A stretch of 11,120 nucleotides of DNA from positions 1 to 11,120 of the forward strand of contig JAKFXO010000052.1 in assembly GCA_021731345.1 (NCBI GenBank). Direction: 5' to 3'. The notes under the pieces were generated by a model that did no database searches, had not been told where the DNA came from, and saw only the letters and a program-made list of their open reading frames with translations. The position numbers and the translations under genes were made by a program. The first letter of the stretch is position 1, and each line of letters opens with the position of its first letter. This stretch comes from Candidatus Peribacterales bacterium. GTDB taxonomy: Bacteria; Patescibacteriota; Gracilibacteria; Peribacterales; Peribacteraceae. Of the stretch, positions 1 to 5,770 are shown in pieces.

Positions 1-475
1 ACCACGAGATGACGTACTCGGGATCGTTTTCGGGCCGGTTAGGGTGAGCGAGAACGGAAGCGCGCATGCCTGGGACGAACGGCTGAACCCCCAAAATAAC
101 GTGATCGGGGTTGTACATCGTATCCTCGGCGGAAAAATTCGCAAAGCTAATTACCTCCCTCGTGGAGGCCTGACGGCGGATTTGCTGAACGATCCTACTC
201 ACATCTGCATTGCTCGAGGAAAGCGCTGGAAGCGTTTCCAGCACACCCACCATGTCGCGAATATCAATGGGATGACTGGCACGGACAAAAGGCCTCTCGA
301 AAGCGCTGTCGCCCTGAAACTGCTCACCTGGCATGACATACTCAATAGGGAGCACTCTGTTTTGAAACTCCCGCTTTTCTCGAAGAGCTTCGAGCGGCCC
401 AAACTTTCCACCGTACTGATGAACGTACGGTTCTAGTTCGGCGGTGCAGACTTCAAACGGGTTGGAGGGACGCAT
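1..475 (-). CDS. Partial hypothetical protein, ATP-grasp/PEP-binding-like region (C-terminus beyond window edge)
   Basis: This frame is open from an ATG at 473-475 to the left edge (158 codons visible). An in-frame TGA lies 15 bases before the ATG, which supports this start. The protein is soluble-looking, with no signal peptide or membrane segment. Visible landmarks are FVRASHP (residues 63-69), then MVGVLETLP (75-83), then ILGVQPFVPGMRASVLAHPNRP (from 127). The order 'V-R-(A/G)-S-H-P', then 'hydrophobic-x-V-Q-x-x-V-x-G-x-R-x-S-V', then 'HPNRP' recalls the nucleotide-binding half of ATP-grasp and PEP/pyruvate-binding enzymes, but I recognise no named enzyme. Codon usage reads naturally, whereas the overlapping plus-strand ORF at 44-436 looks like its shadow. 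It lies 132 bp downstream of enolase on the same strand, probably with its own promoter. That a gene is here is fairly sure; the family assignment is weak inference. Confidence 0.65.
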   Translation of the reverse strand, partial: MRPSNPFEVCTAELEPYVHQYGGKFGPLEALREKREFQNRVLPIEYVMPGEQFQGDSAFERPFVRASHPIDIRDMVGVLETLPALSSSNADVSRIVQQIRRQASTREVISFANFSAEDTMYNPDHVILGVQPFVPGMRASVLAHPNRPENDPEYVISW

Positions 476-481
476 AGGGCT

Positions 482-520
482 CTTTTTTCAGGAGCGCGCA
501 CTATGAGGCTCAGAAAAAAG
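482..520. repeat. Imperfect inverted repeat between eno and the left-edge gene
   Basis: The arms are 482-495 and 508-520. Eight perfect pairs (C, six T/A, C) are followed by a mismatch, a G-C pair, a one-base bulge and three more pairs, around a loop of about 12 bases. No T-run follows the structure on the minus strand, so it is not a typical intrinsic terminator for enolase. It overlaps the candidate promoter and the leader of the downstream gene. I found no convincing eno terminator elsewhere in 476-607. Confidence 0.4.
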
Positions 521-528
521 CGAATCAA
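500..528 (-). promoter_or_regulatory. Candidate promoter for the left-edge gene
   Basis: On the minus strand TTGATT (523-528, 4 of 6 matches to the -35 consensus) is followed after exactly 17 bases by CATAGT (500-505, 4 of 6 matches to the -10 consensus). Transcription would start near 493 and leave a leader of about 17 bases before the ATG at 475. The site lies in the 132 bp gap after enolase. Both hexamers are imperfect and the match could be chance. Confidence 0.25.
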
Positions 529-607
529 GATATGACCCCTTCCGAAGTGACACATACACTGAAAGATCGCTAGGGCATAACGAAATTTCAGGTCACACGA
601 TCTGGCT

Positions 608-1879
608 TTAGGCCTTGAAAGGTGAAGTGTACTTGGCAGCCGAACCGAGTTCTTCCTCGATTCTGAGAAGCTGGTTGTACTTGCAGACGCGATCCGTACG
701 AGAGAGTGAGCCAGTCTTGATCTGGCCAGTCTTCAAACCAACAGCAAGATCAGCGATGAAGCTGTCCTCCGTTTCACCGGAGCGATGACTTGCAACAGAG
801 TTCCAGCCAGTCGCCTGACACATCTGGATTGTCTCCACAGTCTCCGTGAGCGAACCGATCTGGTTCAGCTTGATGAGCACAGCGTTGGCTGACTTCTCGG
901 CGATTCCCCTCTTCACGCGCTCGGTGTTGGTGACGAAAAGATCATCTCCCACGAGCTGCACCTTGGCGCCAAATTTCGTCTGCATAGCGGCAAAGCCCGT
1001 CCAGTCGTCCTCGCTGTGGCTATCCTCGATCGAGACGATCGGGTACTTCGCGATGAGCGAACCGTAGAAGTCGACGAGCTCGGATGAGTTCATCTGCTTG
1101 CCGTCCACCGTGTACACGCCTCCCTTGCAGTACTCGGATGCCGCACAGTCGAGTGCGAGCTGAACTTTGCCTGCGTAACCTGCCTTCTCAATGGACTGCA
1201 TGAGAACGGAGAGTGCTTCATCGGATGACTTCACGTGAGGCGCAAAACCGCCTTCATCTCCGACAGCTGTGACGTGACCAAGGTCTTTCAAAATTTTCTT
1301 GAGCGTGTGGAAGATCTCAGCACCAGCGCGGAGAGCCTCGGAGAACGTCGTGAAACCCGTCGGGACGATCATGCATTCCTGGAAGCTCAAACCAGAGTCA
1401 GCGTGAGCACCACCGTTGATGACGTTCATCATAGGAACTGGAAGGTGCACAGCGTTCTTGGTACCAAACTGGGATGCGAGAGACTTCCAGAGAGACTGCT
1501 TCTCGGATCCAGCGCGTGCGCGTGCAACAGCCATCGACACACCGAGAACAGCGTTTGCTCCAAGCACTGATTTGTTTGGCGTTCCATCAAGCTCCAACAT
1601 GGCGCGGTCTACCTTCCTCTGATCAGAAATATCCATACCCTTGAGTGCTTTCGCAATCGGGCCGTTGACGTTGGCAACTGCCTTGAGAACGGACTTACCG
1701 AGGTAGACAGCTTTGTCACCGTCTCTCAGCTCAAGCGCTTCGTGCGTTCCCGTAGATGCTCCGGATGGAACCGCAGCGCGACCGAAGGAACCGTCCGCGA
1801 GGACGACTTCTGCTTCGAGCGTTGGGTTACCGCGGGAGTCAAGAATCTGACGAGCCTTGAGTGATGTGACAGTGGACAT
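608..1879 (-). CDS. eno: Enolase (phosphopyruvate hydratase)
   Basis: Enolase interconverts 2-phosphoglycerate and phosphoenolpyruvate in the cytoplasm during glycolysis and needs Mg2+. The 423-residue product is slightly shorter than the usual ~430. Family landmarks are all present: the SGAST loop (39-43), HAD with His159, Glu168, GDEGG with general-base-partner Glu209, Mg2+ ligands Asp244, Glu285 and Asp312, catalytic Lys337 in LIKLNQIG, SHRSGETED (364-372) and Lys388. Two small departures from common bacterial forms are a Ser after the Mg2+ ligand pair (IEDSHSEDDW) and HADSGLSFQE in place of the usual HADN-type loop; neither removes a catalytic residue. The ATG start gives the canonical N-terminus (KARQILDSRGNPT). 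No Shine-Dalgarno precedes it; the leader is pyrimidine-rich. It lies 62 bp downstream of the C39-like peptidase gene, so it may share that transcript or have a weak promoter of its own. Confidence 0.98.
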   Translation of the reverse strand: MSTVTSLKARQILDSRGNPTLEAEVVLADGSFGRAAVPSGASTGTHEALELRDGDKAVYLGKSVLKAVANVNGPIAKALKGMDISDQRKVDRAMLELDGTPNKSVLGANAVLGVSMAVARARAGSEKQSLWKSLASQFGTKNAVHLPVPMMNVINGGAHADSGLSFQECMIVPTGFTTFSEALRAGAEIFHTLKKILKDLGHVTAVGDEGGFAPHVKSSDEALSVLMQSIEKAGYAGKVQLALDCAASEYCKGGVYTVDGKQMNSSELVDFYGSLIAKYPIVSIEDSHSEDDWTGFAAMQTKFGAKVQLVGDDLFVTNTERVKRGIAEKSANAVLIKLNQIGSLTETVETIQMCQATGWNSVASHRSGETEDSFIADLAVGLKTGQIKTGSLSRTDRVCKYNQLLRIEEELGSAAKYTSPFKA

Positions 1880-1941
1880 AGAGGGTGTAGGAAAAAGAAC
1901 GTCGAGATACTAGCGACTTAGAATGGTTTCCTCCATGGTTT

Positions 1942-2727
1942 TTACTTGCCAACGACAACGACGACTTTTGCGCCATTCTCCACGTCTCCCCCGTTCCAGT
2001 CGTGAATGGCTCCAATCAATACATCCCACGAGTACGCATATTCTTTACCGCGCTTCGTACCGGGATCATTGGTAATGACGTAACCATTTGCGGTGTACCC
2101 GCGCAGTACAAGCATGTGATACCGAGGCCCTGGTGCTGTGAAGTACGGGTTACCAAGCTGCTGCCCTGTCGCAGGGACGATGACAAGCTTGCCTTCAGAC
2201 AACACTTTTTTCAGGTCATCAGCTGTAGGATTCTTGAGCAGTTTTGCAGACAATGATGGATCCTGATCATGCAGCAGCGTAATGATTTCTGCAGCCGTAT
2301 CATCAACCGGAAATCCGAGTTCTGTATTTCTTTCGACGAGTGCTTCTATATCCACGTTTGCCTGCTCAGGAGTACCAAGCGACTTTCCCTGAAAGTATCG
2401 AATGACCATGAGAACACTCGCTTCTTCACATGCTTCTTGATGCACTTCATCCCAATTTGCGAGCGGGGCCTGTGAGGTAAACGGAACATCCCAGTTGACC
2501 GCAGTACGAACAGATGACGTCGGGGGTGCCACAGGAACTGAGGTAGCAACGGATGACGACACAACCGGACGCGATGATGAAGACGGTGCCTCAGGAGGCG
2601 GCAAGACGACGCTCTGTTGCTCAGCGATAATCCGTTGGCGTTCTAGGTACTTCAGCCCTCGTGGAATTGCAGACACGACCAAAACGGCCATCAGTACCGA
2701 TACAACAAGAAAAACAACGCGCTTCAT
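1942..2727 (-). CDS. Membrane-anchored C39-like cysteine peptidase
   Basis: The 261-residue product starts with a basic residue pair and one hydrophobic helix (about 4-21), which I read as an uncleaved membrane anchor. A Pro/Ser/Val-rich linker follows (about 40-75), then a papain-like domain of the peptidase C39-like type (about 79-258). The likely catalytic set is visible: Gln86 in VPFTSQAP for the oxyanion hole, Cys100 in QEACEEAS, His204 in YHMLVLRGY and Asp221 in ITNDPG. The domain should sit outside the membrane. The substrate is unknown: the fold includes ABC-transporter leader peptidases, but no transporter is fused or adjacent here. It starts 12 bp after the serine-rich membrane protein gene, so the two are probably co-transcribed. 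No Shine-Dalgarno is visible before the ATG; the preceding bases are CT-rich. The family call is good, the biological role open. Confidence 0.85.
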   Translation of the reverse strand: MKRVVFLVVSVLMAVLVVSAIPRGLKYLERQRIIAEQQSVVLPPPEAPSSSSRPVVSSSVATSVPVAPPTSSVRTAVNWDVPFTSQAPLANWDEVHQEACEEASVLMVIRYFQGKSLGTPEQANVDIEALVERNTELGFPVDDTAAEIITLLHDQDPSLSAKLLKNPTADDLKKVLSEGKLVIVPATGQQLGNPYFTAPGPRYHMLVLRGYTANGYVITNDPGTKRGKEYAYSWDVLIGAIHDWNGGDVENGAKVVVVVGK

Positions 2728-2739
2728 AAGAAGCAGAGC

Positions 2740-3612
2740 TTACACTCTTTTCTTCGCGCGCGCATGCAGAAGACCAAAGTATCCTGCAAGTAACGTGAGT
2801 CCAAGCACCGCGACGTCCTCAGGGCCAGACTTTGTCAGGTGTCCTGGGTTCTTATCTCCAATGACGGGTGGCAGAGATGCAATAGTGGAACGACTGACTG
2901 ATGATGAAAACGATGAAGGCATGCGGAAAGACGACGAGATACCGGAAGACTGGGATGATGCCATAGCGATAGCTGACTTGCTTCGGCTCGATGCAATGGA
3001 AGCAGACGATGACGAACTCTCCGTCACTGCGATGAGGACGCCCGATGTACCAGACTTCAGGCCAAGGGATGCGCGAAGGCTCGAGAATGCAGCGCTGATA
3101 GCAGCAAATGTTGGAGGATTCTTTGGAAAGACGACAGCCTGCAAACGCGGATTGAGGTTTGTACCTTCTGCGTACAGAGCGCCTACCGTGAAGAGCGAGA
3201 GAAAGACAACGAGTGTCGTCACGCGCAGCCTGCTACGGCGAAGGACGTGAACGGCAAAAATGCAAATGAATGCGATACCAAGCGCTACGAGCGGGAGCGA
3301 CCACAAAAAGAAGAAGCCAAGCGCAAGAATACGAATGATCTCAATACGAGGACCAATGAGCTGCAACGCGTACCAGAGCAGGAAAATGCCTGCTGGGAAC
3401 CAATGCAAAAGACGGAACTCGTAGTCAGCGCGGTTGTGCTTGAACGTACGGGTAAGCCCGATGGGATACAGGAATGACAGCGTCAGGAGGATTGCCCAGT
3501 ACTTGGTACCAACCGGAATTGCGGGGAGAAGCGCAGCGGCAATGCCTGCAGCACAGATGGCTAGTCCGAGGACAAACATGTACGCCGTCTCTGTGGAGTG
3601 TTTCAGGGGCAC
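2740..3612 (-). CDS. Polytopic membrane protein with Ser-rich segment and sorting-signal-like C-terminus
   Basis: I do not recognise a named family. The 290-residue product has hydrophobic segments at about 10-33, 38-54, 68-88, 92-122 (one or two helices) and 130-147. A non-membrane stretch follows that is very rich in Ser between about 197 and 246. The end carries LTKSGPE (259-265), one more hydrophobic segment (about 266-283) and a basic tail (RAKKRV). That order of polar motif, helix and positive tail is the layout of a sortase-type cell-wall sorting signal. The start is uncertain: the chosen GTG has an in-frame TAG 27 bases upstream and no Shine-Dalgarno, the next in-frame ATG is residue 12, and another frame begins at an ATG at 3662-3664. 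It is followed 12 bp later by the C39-like peptidase. The gene call is solid; function is unknown. Confidence 0.75.
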   Translation of the reverse strand: MPLKHSTETAYMFVLGLAICAAGIAAALLPAIPVGTKYWAILLTLSFLYPIGLTRTFKHNRADYEFRLLHWFPAGIFLLWYALQLIGPRIEIIRILALGFFFLWSLPLVALGIAFICIFAVHVLRRSRLRVTTLVVFLSLFTVGALYAEGTNLNPRLQAVVFPKNPPTFAAISAAFSSLRASLGLKSGTSGVLIAVTESSSSSASIASSRSKSAIAMASSQSSGISSSFRMPSSFSSSVSRSTIASLPPVIGDKNPGHLTKSGPEDVAVLGLTLLAGYFGLLHARAKKRV

Positions 3613-3622
3613 AGGAACGGGG

Positions 3623-3651
3623 ATTCTCCCCTACGGGCATAGGAGTGTCAA
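3623..3651 (-). promoter_or_regulatory. Candidate promoter for the membrane protein/C39 peptidase pair
   Basis: On the minus strand a perfect TTGACA (3646-3651) is followed after 17 bases by GAGAAT (3623-3628, 4 of 6 matches to TATAAT). Transcription would begin close to 3616, only a few bases before the GTG start at 3612, so the mRNA would be almost leaderless. A small GGGGA/TCCCC hairpin (3618-3630) overlaps the -10 element. The site lies in the 111 bp gap that separates this pair from the rseP-dnaA-thrS run. Confidence 0.3.
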
Positions 3652-3723
3652 TAGGAGTAGACATACTTCTATGGAATACCAAAAAGCAGGTTTCGTAAAA
3701 AACAACACACACGCGCTCCCCTA

Positions 3724-4161
3724 CTACTTGGACTTCGGCAGATACTTGTCACGCTCATCCACTACCTGCGTACGCTGCATGACGGTGTAGTGCTTGCGAC
3801 GGAACTGAATGAACTGCACGGCGACATAGAGTACAAGGCACAGAAGCCACAGTGCCCACATGAGGCGCATGGCCATGAACTGAATCATCTCAACACGGCT
3901 CGCAACAAGAATGGCACCAACGATACCGAACCAGAATGAGACGGATGACCAGCTCTTGCTCAGGTTCTTTGTGATCGGGTTCTTGATCCTCCTTCTCCAG
4001 TAACCAATGACAAACGACAGAATGACAAATGCTGCGCACACAGCGAGCAAGGCCTGAACACGTGTATCCGTGTAGTACCAACCTGCGGGATTCGGCCAAA
4101 ACCAATAGGAGAAGAACTGCATAACGCGCGCAAGAATAGACGGCAGCGCCAAGAGTGTCAA
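3724..4161 (-). CDS. Small membrane protein of unknown function (three helices)
   Basis: The 145-residue product has an aromatic N-terminus (FFSYWFWPNPAGWYY, about 16-30), hydrophobic segments near 34-54, 73-88 and 95-115, and a charged cytoplasmic-looking tail that ends DERDKYLPKSK. The basic loop between the first two helices (WRRRIKNP) suggests it faces the cytoplasm. I recall similar PNP-containing proteins with a DKYLPK-like end from Candidate Phyla Radiation genomes, but know no function. The start used is TTG, 4 bp after the previous stop; the first in-frame ATG is residue 14 (position 4122) and would give 132 residues. The gene ends in two tandem TAG codons. It looks like the last gene of the rseP-dnaA-thrS run, since 111 bp follow before the next gene. 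Confidence 0.7.
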   Translation of the reverse strand: MTLLALPSILARVMQFFSYWFWPNPAGWYYTDTRVQALLAVCAAFVILSFVIGYWRRRIKNPITKNLSKSWSSVSFWFGIVGAILVASRVEMIQFMAMRLMWALWLLCLVLYVAVQFIQFRRKHYTVMQRTQVVDERDKYLPKSK

Positions 4162-4165
4162 AACT

Positions 4166-4516
4166 CTATTTCTTGGACGGCTTCTCCGGCTTCTGCTGCT
4201 CAGTCTTCTTTGGAGAGCTCAGCTTAGAAAGAAGTGCCGAAATGTCGCGATGCATCGCACGTTCTGCAAGCGTCCTCGATGGACGGATAAGCAGGTAGAT
4301 GAAGAATCCAACAATCGGCAATGCTGCGGTGAGCAAAATGCAGAAAGCCTGCAACAGAAATGAGTGTGTGCGAAGCAAAATATCGCGCGTCGTGAAGAGA
4401 ACGAGGAAGACAACAATGAACGCAGCCGATGCCATGAGAATCTGAACGGCAAGAACGGTTGGATCAGAAGCGAGGAACGCTGAAGCGCTTTCGAGTATGG
4501 GTGAAAGAAAGTCCAC
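4166..4516 (-). CDS. Small two-helix membrane protein of unknown function
   Basis: The 116-residue product has two hydrophobic segments (about 22-42 and 52-77), then LIRPSRTLAERAMHRDISALL (from about 75) and a Lys/Pro/Glu-rich hydrophilic tail. The second helix with LPIVGFFIYLLIRPS loosely resembles the short helices of phospholipase-D-nuclease N-terminal-like (PLDc_N) proteins, without any catalytic domain. Function is unknown. The start is GTG; the next in-frame ATG (residue 28) falls inside the first helix, so GTG is preferred. The gene lies 18 bp after the Lgt-family gene and 4 bp before the next small membrane protein gene, which points to co-expression. No Shine-Dalgarno is visible. Confidence 0.7.
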   Translation of the reverse strand: MDFLSPILESASAFLASDPTVLAVQILMASAAFIVVFLVLFTTRDILLRTHSFLLQAFCILLTAALPIVGFFIYLLIRPSRTLAERAMHRDISALLSKLSSPKKTEQQKPEKPSKK

Positions 4517-4534
4517 GGTACTGCGGGTAAGGAA

Positions 4535-5458
4535 CTAGAGATGCGGATATTTCCGACGATGGACGACAACGTATACGACGGTCGCAAGCAGCGCAAGAAT
4601 GGAGAGCACTTGGCTAAACCGCAGCTGATATTGCGGAAGATCAAGCCACGAACGCGAGAGCACATATGCGAGCGTTAGGAGTGCAACAATCCCTCCATAC
4701 ATTGCGTTTGCACGCTCTGACAATTTGTGTTCGATGAGTGCTAAAACTCCAAGACTTCCGAATAAACATCCAAGAAATATAAAGTCTGTGAGTTTTGCAA
4801 ACACCGGAATGCTGAAGTCTCCACGCATGAACTCAAAAAAGAATACGGCAGCCGATGCTGTCACAATGCCGAGCATCGTCTCCGCTCCTGCGCGCTTGGA
4901 ATAACGCCTAATGAGAAGTAGTGCGAATGTCAGGAAGAAGTAGAAGAAAGCGTAGTACAGCTGCACCGGATGGATAGGCACCGTGTATCGAACGTTGAAC
5001 GTATCCATCACCACACCCCACGGCACATTTGTGGGCTTACCGTACGCCTGTGCAGAGAGAAACATGCCAAACCAGTCGAAGGCTAGACCAAAAGTTGTCG
5101 CTGGGAGTAGGACATCGAGCCACTGCAAAAATGTCACACGTTGATTTCGTGATGACCAAAAAAGAACGAGCGCAATGCCGATGGCGCCACCAAGAAAACT
5201 GAAGTTGCCGTCCCATGCGATGAAAACCCTCAGCGGATTTTTGAGGTACGTTTGGTACTGACCAATAATGGCGAGTAAGCGCCCAGCCAAGATAAAGGCT
5301 AGTAGATGCCATTTTGCATCATCCTTCATGCTCTGAAGACTCAGGTTTGCAGAAGCCGCGAGCCGAAACAAAAACTCGGCTGCTAACCACGTACCGATAA
5401 GCAAAAAGGAGAGGCGAAGCCAAATCGTCGCCGGCCCGAACTGGAATGCTTCAAACAT
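4535..5458 (-). CDS. Divergent Lgt-family membrane protein (prolipoprotein diacylglyceryl transferase-like)
   Basis: Lgt moves a diacylglyceryl group from phosphatidylglycerol to the lipobox cysteine of prolipoproteins. This 308-residue multi-helix protein follows the Lgt plan: FQFGPATIWLR near the N-terminus, AGRLLAI (58-64), WDGNFSFLGGAIG (82-94), YGKPTNVPWG (139-148), HPVQLY (163-168) and FEFMRGD (208-214). Several hallmark positions differ. The Tyr of RWYG is absent, the His of SFHGG is Leu, and in the GRxGNFxNxE segment (about 123-137) the Arg, both Asn and Glu read Trp, Met, Ser and Gln. Diacylglyceryl transfer is therefore doubtful, and I give no gene symbol. The frame extends upstream to 5560, but the ATG at 5456-5458 gives the Lgt-like N-terminus and avoids overlap with the gene before it. 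No Shine-Dalgarno is visible. Family membership is likely; activity is uncertain. Confidence 0.8.
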   Translation of the reverse strand: MFEAFQFGPATIWLRLSFLLIGTWLAAEFLFRLAASANLSLQSMKDDAKWHLLAFILAGRLLAIIGQYQTYLKNPLRVFIAWDGNFSFLGGAIGIALVLFWSSRNQRVTFLQWLDVLLPATTFGLAFDWFGMFLSAQAYGKPTNVPWGVVMDTFNVRYTVPIHPVQLYYAFFYFFLTFALLLIRRYSKRAGAETMLGIVTASAAVFFFEFMRGDFSIPVFAKLTDFIFLGCLFGSLGVLALIEHKLSERANAMYGGIVALLTLAYVLSRSWLDLPQYQLRFSQVLSILALLATVVYVVVHRRKYPHL

Positions 5459-5498
5459 CGGAGAGAAGAATATCAGAAACGCGACATGAGGAGGACTT

Positions 5499-5768
5499 CT
5501 ATTCTTTCTTCTTTCTCTGGCTTCCGCTTGAAGACAGGTCCGAAATAACGGCAAGAACAAGTATCGCCAGATTCAATACGGTCCACTCGCCCTGAAACCA
5601 GTTCATGACAGCGCTAAACCAGAGGAGAGAGATCGGGAAAATGAAGAAGCCGATGACTGGCAAAAGCCTTGTTTCAAACACACCCTCAAACCAACTGGAA
5701 AGTAGCCACAAGACAACGATCGTGAACCGCGGCGTGATGATGCCGAGGATGAGAAAAATGAAACCCAT
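5499..5768 (-). CDS. Small three-helix membrane protein of unknown function
   Basis: The 89-residue product has hydrophobic segments at about 2-24, 34-55 and 62-75 and a Ser/Lys-rich tail. The IITPRF stretch, the WF pair and the LPVIGFFIFPISLL segment resemble a type of short membrane protein that I recall from several bacterial groups, but I know no function for it. The ATG lies 2 bp after the thrS stop, so translation is probably coupled to thrS. The next gene's preferred start lies 40 bp further. There is no Shine-Dalgarno in the overlapping thrS end. The gene call is good because of the tight spacing and the clean amphipathic and hydrophobic pattern. Confidence 0.7.
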   Translation of the reverse strand: MGFIFLILGIITPRFTIVVLWLLSSWFEGVFETRLLPVIGFFIFPISLLWFSAVMNWFQGEWTVLNLAILVLAVISDLSSSGSQRKKKE

Positions 5769-5770
5769 GC

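Noticed and set aside
44..436. Plus-strand ORF of 130 codons at the left edge
   Set aside because: It overlaps antisense the open minus-strand frame 1-475, which has family-like motifs and continues past the edge. The plus-strand product shows no recognisable motif.
2495..3250. Plus-strand ORF of 251 codons
   Set aside because: It is antisense to the serine-rich segment and to the start of the peptidase gene. Its Asp/Arg/Thr-rich composition mirrors the serine codons of the opposite strand, and it would be the only plus-strand gene.
3690..3723. Intrinsic terminator after the small membrane protein gene at 3724
   Set aside because: A run of six T residues is present on the minus strand, but no stable stem precedes it; the GT-rich stretch does not pair well.
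5459..5560. N-terminal extension of the Lgt-like protein to an ATG at 5560
   Set aside because: It would overlap the preceding gene by 62 bp and add a basic, non-Lgt-like tail. The ATG at 5458 gives the family's N-terminus.
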